A stretch of 64,000 nt of DNA, taken from NCBI RefSeq assembly GCF_000715075.1, contig NC_134087.1:157901436-157965435 (forward strand), in the 5' to 3' direction. Below, piece by piece: positions 34,718 to 47,050 of this stretch (its first letter is position 1; each line of letters starts with the position of its first letter). The notes under the pieces were generated by a model, which had not been told where the DNA came from, made no database searches, and saw nothing but the letters and a program-made list of their open reading frames with translations. A program made the position numbers and the translations under genes. This DNA comes from Nicotiana tabacum. Taxonomy: Eukaryota > Streptophyta > Magnoliopsida > Solanales > Solanaceae.

Positions 34718-37700
34718 CTATATAATGAATTTTTCTTACCAACCTTTTGGACTTTTGATATGACTTCGTTTGTCATTACAGGTGTTGTGTTCTTCTGACC
34801 TTGTGTTAGAGCTTCAATCAAATGTCTTTCCTTCAAATGGTGAGTTTTCATGCTCTTTTTCAATTCAAATTTTTCATCTGCTACTTCGCCTGCCCAATGT
34901 TATCTCACAAATTGGAATCGTTTTTGTGATTTAGGACAAACATACATGTTCTATTACTACAATCATTTGCTAACCTTGAACAGTACATGTTCAAGTCCAA
35001 AATATAGATATAAGGATAGGGACCAAGATGATGACAACCAACCCGAGAGAACAAAATAATTTTTTTTTAATTTGCTTGTGAATCAATATTTCAAATTGCA
35101 ATTGGTCTCTTTATGTTGATATTGGATATAATCAAATAGATCGTTTAAGACATTGCAGGATTCTTTTATTATCCACACGCGTTTTCTGGCATCACTTTCG
35201 CTCTCTTGGTTCTTCTTCTTTTGCTTTATTCCCCCAATTTGTGTTGTAATTGAGACAATCTTTGGATCTTAACCAGGTATACCTTATCACATTGTCTTCG
35301 ATATTCTATTATTTTTTAATTTTAGTGTGTCAACATTCTTTTTTTTGGGTAAATGTTAGTATTGCTATTATCATATGAATATTGAGTGTTTTTTTTTTAA
35401 AATTAAGAGGGAAGTTGATGATTTGTTTCGTTTGGAGTATTCATTTCATATTTGTGTTTATCAAAGTTCTTGGCTTTTTTCCCATTCAATTTCAGCTCTA
35501 CATTGTTCCTCATGTATCAAGTTTCATTGCTTTCAGTATCTTTATTTCTTTATGCGGTTAAATACCCTTTATTGACTTGCATTAGTAACCTTTTATTGCA
35601 GTAGAAAAGAGAATTATCGAATTGGTAAAAAAACAGTCTAATTTTATTTACTACTCAATTCATCTCTGGACTGAGAAGACATATGAAAAAGAAATCAGTG
35701 CCTATTAAGATGATGTATACCAAAAAAGAGGTGATTTTTAGGACGTTGATGAGGATTAAAAAAAAAGGGAGAAACATAAGAAGAAGAAAATCAAGGAGAG
35801 TTCCTCATGAATGTAGCTTATTAATAATTGTTCATGAGTCATGAGCGTTATATTTGTTAATGATATTGAAAAGTAAACTTATCAATTGAGTAGATAATTC
35901 ATTAATTCTTTCAGTTATTTTAAAGAGCTACTTTCATTAATAACACATTATTAAAAATATATTACAAAAGATTAGCATTAATTAATGATTAACAAATATG
36001 GCAGTAAAATATTTATATATATAGCAGATTTAATTCAATTCAAATCAGTAAGAATCAAGTTGTTTAAAAAGGCAGTCCTAGTATTTAATATATTTTTCTA
36101 TTTTTTCTCTCCATTCCATACCATGTTTTATATTTTTTTAGAAATCAATCCATTTCATAACAGATTTTTCCTTTCCATACATGGAGATTTATATATAATG
36201 TAATGTAGCAAATTATACATCTTTATATTGTAACAAAATAAAATACATATATTTACGAAAAAATTATAATGTATGTTTGTGGTGTATATACATTATAAAT
36301 CATATATTTTTTTAGGAAAATTCATATATATATATATATAAATTCATATATATATATATATGCATATGTTGTTTATATATGTCTTTATATTTAATTATAT
36401 ATCATCGATCCATTCCATAATAATTTTTTTCCTTTTTACACATGGACCTCTTTATTCAACTTAATCCTAGCAAAATTATATATTTGTATATTCTGATGGA
36501 GTAAAATACATATATTTCGTGAAAAAAATATAATGTATGTTTATGGTATATTATAAATCATGTGTTTTTTTAGGAAAATTATGTATATATGCATATGTTA
36601 TTTATACACTTATTTATATTTAAAGAGATATTATAAATATGCCATTTATATTTTGCACTAATATAACATGCATATTTGTACAAACTATCTGTATATAAAT
36701 AGTATATGTGACATTTTTTTTTCTTCTATATACATATTAGTGGCATACTAATATTTTAGATTAAATTTTATGTAAGGTATATGCTAACAATATACTTTGA
36801 ATAATATCAATATAATAATGTAGTATAATGTATATATAAGTTATATATGTGGTGTATATATATGATATATTGATGGAATATTTACATTGTAAATTATCAC
36901 AATATAATATACTTGAAATATGTTAAATGAATATTTTTAGTTAAAATAAAATTGTACTGAAAAAAATTTAAAATAAAATTGTACAGAAAAAAGTTTAAAA
37001 CTAAAAAAAGAAAGAAATACTAAAATTCTCATTGTGCAGAGAGAATTATTTTTGAGATATTCTTCTTTCAAAATCTTTGATATATTTGGGTAAGTGTTAT
37101 TTATGGAAGAGAAAAAAGAAGTTATAGAAGAGTGAGGGAAAAGGAAATATAGTAAAAAGTGTATTAATGTAGAGGGATCCCTTAGTTAATGGAGTTATCA
37201 AAATGAAAGTGCTAAAAAGGTATAAAAAAAAAGTGATATTTTTGGAATAAACAAAATCTACTATCATTTATGATAATAATTTTTAAAAAGGGACCAAGCA
37301 TGTAAAAATCTCTATTTTGTTTTGAGGGCAGAGGGTGGGGGTAATGGGATTGTTTTTAGTTTTTTTTACCCTAAAGTTGGTTTCGCTCAATTTATTTTTG
37401 GGTTTAAAACATCACCTTTCTTGACAGCGTTTGAGTTAGTTTTATTTAGTTCTACTTGATTTGGGAAGAAAATAGAATTGATTACTATTTTCGAGTAATT
37501 TCGTATTTGTTTTAGTTTTCGTGGGTTTTAACTAATCTGTTAAATTGTTCAAGTATCTATTGAGAAAACCGACATGGGGAGGTATTCCCATTTTGAGTGG
37601 ATTTCAATTATTATTTTTCTGGATTTTGTTTAATTTATTTTTTCTTCTTTAGTTGTTTTTGCATTCTAGGAAGAACTTAAAAGAGAATTGTATTTTTGAG

Positions 37701-38161
37701 TTAGCCATTTAAAAGTTAAAGTAATACTTATTATGTTATATTAATAATCAAGAAATGAGGCGGAGTTAGATATATAATTTTGAGATTAAATTGAAATCAC
37801 TTAAAAGACTGAAAAAGTAATCCTTTCCTAGAATAGTTCTACTTTGAAAATGAAACTCTCTACAAATTACTACACACAAGATACATAGTTAATTTGGACG
37901 GAAATTAATTTTGCTCCATACTGATTGTTTTTCATTTTTCATTTTAGTAAAGAAATTAATTGATTATTGCATCCATAGTATATGCCTGAAATGTTGATTT
38001 CTCACAAATTCTTACTCTCAAAGAATTTATATATAAGATATTAAAACAACTATAAAGTAGATGTTCGATGAATAAAGATTGATTTTCACTTATAAAATTA
38101 TGACATCATGACATCTATTTTGAAATTTTACGGTCGCGCGAAGCGCGAGCAAATATACTAG
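34718..38161. mobile_element. AT-rich insertion in B with a Helitron-like 3' terminus
   Basis: A 3.4-kb segment with no homology to C replaces the integrase core and the first part of the 3' UTR. Its right edge has the hairpin TCGCGC-GAA-GCGCGA (38134-38148), nine nucleotides, then CTAG (38158-38161) followed by T. Helitrons end in a short GC-rich hairpin about 10 nt before CTRR and insert before T. The left edge (TCTCCACTATATAATG) resembles Helitron 5' ends but lacks the expected A before TC. No Rep/helicase is present. Short ORFs at 34850-36203 are not recognisable; 34790-35620 has exon/intron-like texture and may be captured gene sequence. Confidence 0.5.
36325..36362. repeat. (AT)n microsatellite
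   Basis: Two runs of AT dinucleotides interrupted by AAATTC, inside the AT-rich insertion. Confidence 0.9.
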
Positions 38162-38258
38162 TTCTTAGTAATACTTGGTAATATGATTCAGTTTCACACT
38201 TCCATCTGTGCCCAGCCACCAAATCGGGACAGAAAAATTTTCTTTGTTTTGGCTGTTT

Positions 38259-38770
38259 TGCTGAAGTTAGGAGCCCGCCTGGAGAGCAGGGAATACATGC
38301 CAAGTCGAAATCAGGAGCCCGCCTGGAGAGCAGGGAATACATTTCAAGTTGAAGTTAGGAGCCCTCCTGGAGAGTAGGAAATACATTTTCAAGTTAGCAG
38401 TTAGGAGCCCGCCTGGAGAGCAGGAAATACTGTCAAGCGCAGCAGTCAGGAGCCCGCCTGGAGAACAAGGGAGTACAATTTAAGTTTTAGTTGTCAAATT
38501 CTTTGCTTTGTTTATTTTGAAGTCAGGAGCCCGCCTGGAGAGCAGAGAATACTTTCAAATGCAGCAGTCAAGAGCCCGCCTGGAGAACAAGGGAGTATCA
38601 TTTAAGTTTTAGCTTTCAAATTCTTTTCTTTGTTTATGTTGAAGTTAGGAGCTCGCCTGGATAGCATGGGAATACATTCACGGTTTTGAAGTCAGAAGCC
38701 CGCCTGGATAGCATGGGAATACACATCAAGTTCAGCAATCAGGCACCCACCCGAAGAAGGGGAAAACATC
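38259..38770 (+). repeat. 3'-UTR minisatellite of element B
   Basis: About ten units of the core AGGAGCCCGCCTGGAGAGCA followed by GGGAATAC. Neighbouring units are 43-46 bp apart where undisturbed; some are separated by an AAGTTTTAG...CTTTGTTTAT insert that itself recurs (38475-38515 and 38601-38640). The array lies about 400 nt before the polypurine tract. Confidence 0.88.
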
Positions 38771-39183
38771 TCAATTTACAATTCAAGGTGGCAACAAACG
38801 GATGTCTCCAAAAGAATGGAGAACAACAAGGCAACAAGAAGCACAAGATCAAGTTTGAAGATATAGATAGGACTTTTGTAATCTATAGATCATAGTCTAG
38901 TCTATCTTCTTGTTTTATTTTGACATGGTGTAATAAGGAGGTTCAGCAAGAAGTAGCAGCAGCAGCAGCAACAGTGAAATCACAGCTTCGTGGTAGTCCC
39001 AGCTACCGAAACTTCCTGAACTACACTGACCTAATTCCTTTTTAGCAAAGGATAAGTAAGCAACCTCGGAAGTAGGGTGCGGTCAAATCTTTCAAAAATA
39101 CTTCACGCGGAGTATTCAAATGGGCAAAAATCGGTCGTATCCGCTCACTTATCTTTGCACGAAAACTCTTTGTATTTTCGGGC
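38771..39183 (+). other. Terminal 3' UTR of element B
   Basis: Non-coding and conserved with D (5050-5323) and C (47051-47290): TAATAAGGAGGTTCAGCAAG, a (CAG)n-like run, GGTAGTCCCAGCTACC, the hairpin at 39021-39060, and CTTTGCACGAAAACTC before the polypurine tract. Confidence 0.8.
39021..39060 (+). other. Two-tier hairpin motif, B 3'-UTR copy
   Basis: Inner arms TCCTTT (39036-39041) and AAAGGA (39047-39052) pair perfectly. The outer stem has decayed to about 3 bp (CTAC against GTAAG). Confidence 0.6.
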
Positions 39184-39196
39184 AAAAAGGGGCAGC
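39184..39196 (+). other. Polypurine tract of element B
   Basis: AAAAAGGGGCAGC lies directly before the 3' LTR start TGTGAG. Confidence 0.88.
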
Positions 39197-42100
39197 TGTG
39201 AGAACGTGATTTTTTCTATATGTATTACTCCAACAAATTCAAAACAAAATAATTTCTTTCAGTATTTGCAATTTTGGAGATTTTTGAGGCATTTTCTGGT
39301 AATTGTTTGCATTTGTCTATGCATTTTATTTTATTTAATTAATGAAAATTAAAAACAAATATGTAGCATTTGCATTTAGGATTTAATTTTACATTTTAGG
39401 ATTAATAGACAAATTAATTTTATAAAAATGGGAAAAATCACAAAAATAATTTTTTTTTGCACTTTTAATTTTAATTTTTGAATTTTGGTAGTTTTTCCTT
39501 TAATTTGGTTTTTAATTATTTGTAGTAACAATTATTTGGGTTAATTAAGTTAATGTGGTAGGATAATTTGGTTTAGGATTTAATTTAGGTTTTAATTTTA
39601 ATTTTGAAAAAAAGAAGAGAATATTTAAAAAAATAATGGATTGAAAAAAAGGGAAATAATGAAAAGGAAAATCTGGGCCAAACTCAATCCAAATTCCCCC
39701 AGCCCAAACGAAATTACTCCCCACTTCCCAACCAAACGACGTTGTTTTGATATCCCCATATCTGAGCCGTTGATCTCTTTCAATCCAACGGACAAGAACC
39801 GTGGGCCTTAATAATATATATATGTCCTAACGTACCCCGCCCCTCTCAGACCCCCCCTCCTTCTCTTCATCTCTTACATCTCAAAGACCCCAACGTAACC
39901 CCCGTCATGCACCGCCATCGGAAATCGCCCTACGGTGGCGGTAGGTCTCCGATGGACGCAAAATTCACACCAGAGCTCCCTTTTCCCTTCCTCATCGTGA
40001 ATCCGCTATCAGTTCCTTTCGAATCCCACCAGAATCCCTCAAAAATCCGAAACCCTAACCGTCGCCCCTGTTTTCTCCGGTGGCGGCGCTGCCACCAACC
40101 ACGCCAAATTTACACCCCATTACCTCCTTCATCTCATCTACCCTATCTCGTAGTCAGTTTTCCCCAAACACGGCTTGAACCCTTCGAATCTAAAAAATAG
40201 GGTTCGAGTTTAGAAGCCAAATGGGAGGTCATACATGCAAGTTTAGTCCTCGCGTTCCTCTAAGTGTCCGAGTCTGTTTCATCTCAGAGTAGGGTTATTC
40301 GAGTGTTCTTACCAAAGAACGGGCGAGTTGCAATATTTTGAAGTTAGATCAGTATTGTTCAATGTCTTCAAGTCTAAATTGGTAAGTTTCTCTTTCTTTT
40401 TTCGTTTTGTTTGTTATTTTACCCCGCCTTCTCGTTTCCTCCCTTTTCTAGTATATTCTGAGTGAAATCAGTGTTAGAGTCCAGTTTTCCTTCCCATTTT
40501 TAGCCAAATATCCTTTGTTATCTTCTTGGTTTCATGTCGTTTTTCCTAACAATAGTTTAGATTGTATTGTTAATTAATTGGTAAATCAGTGTTGGTGTAA
40601 ATCTTGTTTTAGTTTTGGGTCGTATTTGGTTTTGTTCACATTTTTGATTGGGAGTCCAAATCATTTCTCTTATTTTCTTATTTCTCATAACTGGTAGGTT
40701 TTGACCTGGGCCTGAGGAAGGATACAGCCCAGGTCTTGCTAGAATTAACCTATTTTGAGCCTTCGGGTCTAACTGGACCTATTTTGGGCTGGTAGGCTAA
40801 AGTAATTAAACGGGGTCAAGGGTAATTTGGGTAATATGGATAGGGAATCTTTTGTTAACTGCTTGAGAAGCTTCTAGGAAGCTGGGGGGGGGGGGGATTT
40901 GAGTTGATTTTCAGATGATAGCTGGGGCCATCTAAGCAAAAAATAAAATTAGAAAAGGGCTTAGTAGCAAAAAATGAACTCTTAAGGCCTGCCCTAATGC
41001 CTTGCCTATAAAGGCATCTCTATCTTGCCTTTCAAAAAAAAAGAATTTTATGAGCTAAGAATACAGACTCGAGACCTAAGGATTCAGAAAGAAATCCAGA
41101 AAAATCATAAACAGCTGAGATTTTTAAAGCACTGTTCCATTGATCTTGTTTGGAATATTGATATTTTGAACTCCTAAAATAATTTTCTGATTCATGTGGG
41201 GTTTAAAATGGACTGAATTTGGTTTTTAAAAGTTTGATTTGAAGATTTTCTTGGTTACTGTTCAATTGAAGAGTTTTGTTATTGTTTCGTATCAAGGAGA
41301 AAGATTGGTGGAAGTTTGGGGTCTGGTGTTTGAAAGTTTAGCTTAGGTTCGAATGCAAACCTGAATACTTGTTGATTCCATTATTAATGTAGCTAAATTT
41401 AAGCATTGCATCTGTTAGCTTTTGAAATCTTCTTACAATTCGTTTACTGTGGAACGCTATAATTTATTGTGAGTTAGTTGAGTGCAATTGCTTTAGTGCT
41501 GGTAAGGATTCGACACGGAGGCCTGACCTTCATTTTAGCTTTGGCAAAGTTTTGGATCTTTGGAGCATGGGATTTATAGCCGGTAACGAGAGAGCAGAAA
41601 TGCCCTTACTATTCGGGCTTATTTCATGAGCCTAATAGCTCGTTTGATCATTAATGGACTCATCTTATGGTAGGTTAGGTTGAAGAAGGCATAAAAGCAA
41701 AAATCAGAAGTTTAGTTAAGTTGATTTGCGCTTGGTTAGCCAAATTCAGGAATAAAAAAATAATTTATTTTAGGTTCACATAGCCTTAGCCGATTGGCAG
41801 TTGATCTTACACAATCCTTGGTTCAGAAACTTTGGGCTTAAAGCCGGCCCAATAACAGGCAGATGGTTGTTAATTTCATTACCATATTTGGTACTTGTAT
41901 TTTGTCTCATCCTCAAGAGCTGGGTTCATCAGAGCCCAAGCTTGGAGGCGATTTGAATGAGTTTGAATTTTGGTAAAATGATTTGTTTTAAATTAGCCAA
42001 CCCTCTTAATATGGTACCTTTTAAGCCATTTAATAAGATTGAAATTTCTTTTGAATGGGTAGACATGCCCGAATTTTAAGTAATTTTGATTTAATCCTTA

Positions 42101-42693
42101 GAATTCGAGGTGTGCTACTTAATGAAATTTTTGTGGCCCTCGCAAAGCTGAAATGTGTAGTTGCTTTAAGCGCGTATTTTAATAATATTATCTTCCTAAA
42201 CTCGGGTGCGCATTTTATGTGACCCAACTCCAAATCTTAAAACGTTAAATAAAATATGTTTAGGATTGCATGTGCATTTCATGTGGCGCAATCCAAAGAC
42301 GTGTTTTAAGCGACGTTCAAATCTTCTTTAAAATAAATAAAAGCGATTAATGGTTGAAATTTGCACATAGGTTCATAATTGTTTAAAATCAGATAATTTA
42401 GCTAAATATAATAATTAAGCAACCGTGCTAGAACCAAGGAACTCGGGAATGCCTAACACCTTCTCTCGGATTAACAGAATTCCTTACCCAGATTTCTGAT
42501 TCGTGGACTGTTAAACAGAGTCAATATTTTCCTCGATTCGGGATTCAAGCGGTGACTTGGGACACCATAAAATTATCCCAAGTGGCGACTCTGAATCTTT
42601 AAATAAATAAATCCTGTTTCGATTGTCCTTTAATTGGAAAAACTCCCTTCTATACCTTTTTCGGAGGTGTAGTGTAAAAAAAGAGGTGTGACA
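39197..42693 (+). mobile_element. 3' LTR of element B
   Basis: 3497 bp, starting TGTGAGAACGTGA and ending GGTGTGACA, then ATGTG. It is collinear with the 5' LTR apart from scattered substitutions, a shortened GC-rich stretch near 39715, and a deletion of about 420 bp (after 41274) relative to 22685-23075. The many differences suggest an insertion clearly older than element C. Confidence 0.95.
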
Positions 42694-44298
42694 ATGTGAT
42701 ATTTATCGAATTCTAAAACATAGGCCGGGGGTCGGGTTTGGTCAATTTTGAAATTTTCAGTTAATTTGATAATTTTCTTATGGGTTTCATTCCTGTAGTG
42801 TATACTAATGATAATATATTGATTTTGGCTAGATTCAGAGCTTTTGGAGGCCGAATCAAGAGGCAAGGGCATCGCGGGCTAGAGTCTTGGCTTGGTTTGA
42901 AGTAACTAACTTTTCCAAACTTGGTTCTGAGGATTCGAAACCCTGAACTATGTGCTCTATGATTACTATTGAGGTGACACAAATGCCAAGTGACTTGCAT
43001 GTGGGTGTGCACCATGAGAATCGCAGCCTAGGTCATTCCATGGCACCGCTTAATGACTCTTTCTTGCTGATATATGTGTTGTGATTATGTGATTAAGTTA
43101 TGGAGCGATCAACCATACTAATTATCATGTTAAGGCTTCACATCGATACTGTTGAGACCCGAGAGGTTGTTTCTTGCTGTCATATCATTAGCTTCATTGA
43201 TATTCTGTACTCATTCATGTTCATGTATATTATATTATGCCTCAGTCTAGATTATTGTTACTTGGCACATCATATCATTGTTTCGGGCTAGTATCATGAC
43301 ATTTGAGCCCGTGTGTGTGAGACTGGAGAGTGATAACTGAGTGAGGCCAAGAGCCTGATATTGAGGGACACTATGGGATCGGGTTGCACGGCATAGCAGA
43401 ATATTGATTATGCCTTCGTTGGTTAGTTTTAGTGCTTGGGCTGAAAGGAGCCCCTCCAGTGTCTTTACACCCCCAATGAGCGTAGTTGATGTTATTGAGG
43501 GATGGATCTTTCCTGGACATGAATCTTGCCTGAAGTATTTACACCTAGAGATAGATCTTCTCCATAGGGCTGGAATGGCCTTCCTCGGTACTGGGTGACT
43601 GCGGTCAGTGATGTGTATATATTTCAGGATGGATCTTCCATGGGCTGGATGGCCATATACAGTACTGAGTGGTTGAGCACTTGTGAGTGAAGGTTCACGG
43701 TTCATTTTCCATGTTTTCCGTGCATTAGTACATACAGATTTACTGAGCTTTATACTCTATGCTGTTCAGATTGCATTTATTTACTGTTGAGTTTTTATAC
43801 TTGAACTGCAAGTATGCCTACTTTTTTGTACAGATTAATTATATAACTTGTTGAGGTTTGGTTCGTCACTACCTGTCAGTCCATAGTTTAGACTTGTTAC
43901 TTATTGAGTTGGTATACTCACATTACCCCCTGCACCTTGTGTGTAAATCCAGGTATCTCAGGGCACGGTAGCAGTTGTTGACTATTCCGATTGCGGACTT
44001 CACGGAGATAGCGAGGTAGCTACTTGGCGATTCGCAGTTCCGCTTTTCTCTTTATCTATCTTCCTATTAGTAAACTGTTGTTATTTCCAGACTATTTGGT
44101 CTTATTTTATTTCTGAACTATTGTAGCGTTGCTCATTACTTAGTGACACCCGAGGTCGGGCTTGTATTTTCTACTTTGTTTGATTTTGACTTTATATCTT
44201 TTATCGGATTTTAGTTGAAAAATGGTTTTACTTAAGTTTTAAATGAAACGTAGATTATTTTGGAAACTAGTTGGCAGGCTTAGTTTCACGATAGGCGC
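42694..44298 (+). mobile_element. Chromovirus 3' LTR, part 2 of 3
   Basis: Begins with the second ATGTG copy and continues the LTR interrupted at 20569. No coding sequence; the frame at 43247-43705 (minus) is antisense LTR. Landmarks are a GTACTGGGTGACTGCGGTCAG / GTACTGAGTGGTTGAGCAC pair in a locally duplicated stretch (43495-43690) and ACCCGAGGTCGGGCTTG (44148). It ends in CGATAGGCGC, where C inserted. Confidence 0.9.
44294..44298. repeat. Target-site duplication of element C (left copy)
   Basis: GGCGC precedes the LTR at 44299 and recurs at 63536-63540 after the other LTR. Joining the flanks rebuilds the palindromic chromovirus LTR string GGCGCC. Confidence 0.95.
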
Positions 44299-44316
44299 TG
44301 TCGCACCTCCTTTTTC

Positions 44317-44333
44317 CGCGCCCGCGGGGCGCG
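44317..44333 (-). other. U5 terminal hairpin of C
   Basis: CGCGCCC and GGGCGCG form a perfect 7-bp stem with a 3-nt loop, 18 nt from the LTR end. Also present at 60461-60477 and 60796-60812. Confidence 0.7.
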
Positions 44334-45697
44334 TAGGGAGTTTCTCCAATTGAAGGACAGTCGAAACGGGATTTATTTAATTATTTTAGAGTCGCCACCT
44401 GGGTATTTTAAGGCGTCCCAAGTCACTGGTTTTAATCCCTGAATCGAGGAGAATATGACTCTGTTTGTTATTCTGCGAACCAGAAATCCTGAGTAAGGAA
44501 TTCTGTTAATCCGGAAGAAGGTATTAGGCATTTCCGAATTCCGTGGTTCTAGCACGGTCGCTCAACTGCTTTTATTCTTGGCTTAATTATCTTGATTTTT
44601 ACTAAATACGTTTTTATTGCATGATTTTATTACCGCTTTTACTTATTGTTTGCCCCTCTCTTAAAAACTCTCTCTGAAAACTGATCTCTAGTCCTTCAAA
44701 TCTGATCTCCTAAAAATCTGTTTGCTTCCTGTATTTATACAGGTCTGTCCCTTTCTTTTTTAAGTGCTGCCTGGACCCTTTTCTTTTTTTAAAAATCAGA
44801 AAGTTCCATTAAAAACTGCTTTTGAATACTTTAAATCCTATTAAGTGATCTTATCCTGATTTTCAGCAGCCCCATTATCCCTTGTTCCCCATTATTATCT
44901 TAAACTATAGCCACTAACATTTCATTATAATACACTAGCACTAACACACTGTTTTTACTGTTTCATTCCCAGAAATGCCCCTGACCTACTATTTTTTACT
45001 GTCTTTATACGAAAAAATCTGTTCTCACAGCTATAACCAATCCTATGATTTGAGACAGTATATCACATTTCTGATAACTGATTGACAAAAATTGAATTTA
45101 AACAGAGGATTCTCAACTGAACACTGAACCTGAATAAAACACATTAACATTACACAGAACATGCAGGATTATTTCAACTGAAATTCAAAACTGAACTAAA
45201 AAGCAAACAAATACATGAGCATTGTCAATATACTGACAATGCCCTGGAACCAACTGGTTTAGAATTCAACATACACGCAACATTCTTTTGACAGACTCAT
45301 TGAAATATAATCGAGGATGATTTAATCTGACGAGTATTAATCAAACTGATTATCTACAACAATTGTCAACAAACAGTCTATAGAAACAGATTATTTCAAT
45401 CAGTATTATCACAAACGGGAATTCATAATGTAACTAATCGACGAATTTAATCGAGTCGATTACACACATTGTGAACAAACATAACCAACAGAAACAATTC
45501 ATTTATTTGATCAAACATACGGGTATGAGACAAAAATGACAGAATTAATCAAACAAAAATATGAAAAATGAACAGGTTATTGAAACAAACAATTATACAT
45601 GTAGGAAACAAAAGAAATAAGAAAAATACCTCTAAATCTTTAAACTTCATACATACTCAAACTCAACTCGGATTCGGACTTTTTTTGAAATCAAACA

Positions 45698-45743
45698 GAC
45701 CTTAGTCGAAGTATTTTCAACTGAAAATACTTTGACTAAGGTC
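45698..45743 (-). other. Near-perfect 22-bp hairpin in the C LTR
   Basis: Arms 45698-45719 and 45722-45743 pair with one mismatch around a 2-nt loop (core AGTATTTTCA / TGAAAATACT). The same hairpin lies at 62207-62252 in the other LTR. Confidence 0.85.
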
Positions 45744-45930
45744 GATTAAACCTCAATCCTTCGTTTGAATTGAAAAAGATTCCAAGATTGGAAATTTTAG
45801 GGTTTCAGATCTTGGATTTTAAATCTGAACATTTCCGGGTAGATTCGAAGGGAACCAAAGACGACACAAGGGTGAGGGAAGCCTAGGGGTGATTTGGTGT
45901 TAGTTTAGAACAGATCTGGGTGAGTTCATG

Positions 45931-46100
45931 TTTGGCTCGAATCTTCAAATGAAGATTCGAGAAGCTCTGAGGTGATTCGAGCCAAACAAACACCGGATCC
46001 ATAACGAGGCAGGCTAGGGGGTGCTATGGTGTTAACCGTGGCTTGGTTGATTTGGATCTGAGTTTGTCCTCGAATCTTCAAATGAAGATTCGAGAAACTC
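45931..46100 (-). repeat. Duplicated hairpin pair in the C LTR
   Basis: CTCGAATCTTCA-AA-TGAAGATTCGAG occurs at 45936-45961 and 46069-46094. The second is lengthened by GAGTTT/AAACTC arms. The first competes with another inverted repeat, TTTGGCTCGAATC (45931-45943) with GATTCGAGCCAAA (45974-45986). Both are present in the 5' LTR (62447-62610) with minor changes. Confidence 0.85.
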
Positions 46101-46522
46101 CAGGGAGATTCGAACTCAATGGTTATCATATTCGGATAGAGGGTGGTCGGGGGGTTCAGGGGTGTTAAGGTGGTGACCGGCGGCGTTGTTGCCGCCGGGT
46201 TTCAGGCGGTGGGGAATGAGGGCGGCTAGGGTTAGGGTGTGATTTCGGAAGGGATGATGAACATTAGAGAGGAGGGGGGTGTTTAGTTAGGGGCCGGGGT
46301 AGGGGTTTGGGCCTTATATAGGGGTGGGGTGGATTGATCTCATCCGTTGGATCAATTAAGATGCACGGTTGAGATCAATTCACTTAACCAAACGACATCG
46401 TTTGGTTTAAGTTGGGGGGAAAGGGTTGAACCGGGTATTGGATCGGGTAAGGATTATGGGTTAGGGTGATGAGATCTCAGCCGTTGAATTGATCTAATCT
46501 AACGGCCCTTGATGAATGATCA

Positions 46523-46540
46523 CCAAACGACGTCGTTTGG
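46523..46540. promoter_or_regulatory. 18-bp ACGT-core palindrome in U3
   Basis: CCAAACGACGTCGTTTGG is a perfect palindrome, and a near copy with CGACATCG lies at 46388-46405. Both recur in the 5' LTR (62887-62904 and 63022-63039); diverged forms occur in B (21151, 39732) and D (5793). The ACGT core is the type bound by plant bZIP factors, so a U3 regulatory role is plausible but untested. Confidence 0.5.
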
Positions 46541-47036
46541 CGTAGCTGAATTGGACCGGACCTGGGCATTTGGATTGGGCTGTGGGACAATTGTTTTATT
46601 TGGGCCTGGATTTCTATCCAGGTCCGATTATTTTATATTTGAAGCCTATTTTCCATTTCTCAATTTTATTTTTAATTAATAAAATCCTAATCAAAATCAT
46701 AAAAACAAAATTATCATTACAAAAATACTAATTACCTTTTAATAACCATTAACACATAGATAAAACATTAATCACACAGTGAAACATTTGAAATAGAACC
46801 AATGCATATTTTTTGTGATTTTATTTAAATTAATGCATAATTAAATCCTAGATATGCATGCAACATGTATTTTATTTTATTTTTCAATTTATTATGACAT
46901 AGTCAACATTTATGGACGTAACACCAATATTTAACAAACACCACGCAAATTTTAAAAATTGCACACTAAAGAAACTTATTTCATTTGTTGATTTATTTTG
47001 GAGTAGTTTTCGTGAGGCAAAAATCACGTGCTCACA

Positions 47037-47050
47037 GCTGCCCCTCTTTG
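47037..47050 (-). other. Polypurine tract of element C
   Basis: Minus-strand CAAAGAGGGGCAGC directly precedes the LTR start TGTGAG. Confidence 0.9.

Larger units (their letters stand above)
20570..42693 (+). mobile_element. Element B: complete but decayed Ogre/Tat-like Ty3/gypsy retrotransposon
   Basis: Full length 22.1 kb, with two LTRs (3918 and 3497 bp), a 5-bp duplication, primer site and polypurine tract. Internal order: leader with predicted intron, ORF1, gag, protease, short intron, RT, RNase H, second RNase H, truncated integrase, AT-rich insert, minisatellite-bearing 3' UTR. An ORF1 before gag, an intron between pro and RT, and a dual RNase H define the Tat/Ogre type. Coding parts have many stops, mostly transitions. 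It inserted into the chromovirus LTR. Confidence 0.95.
44299..47036 (-). mobile_element. 3' LTR of element C
   Basis: 2738 bp. The minus-strand start is TGTGAGCACGTGATTTTTG at 47036 and the end is GGAGGTGCGACA at 44299. U3 holds two CCAAACGA...TCGTTTGG palindromes and two long hairpins; U5 has the primer-site-like decamer and a GC-rich hairpin. It differs from the 5' LTR mainly in one block, 44590-44655 against 61065-61147. Confidence 0.95.

Noticed and set aside
43247..43705. 152-codon minus-strand frame
   Set aside because: Antisense of the chromovirus LTR; no domain and no conservation evidence.
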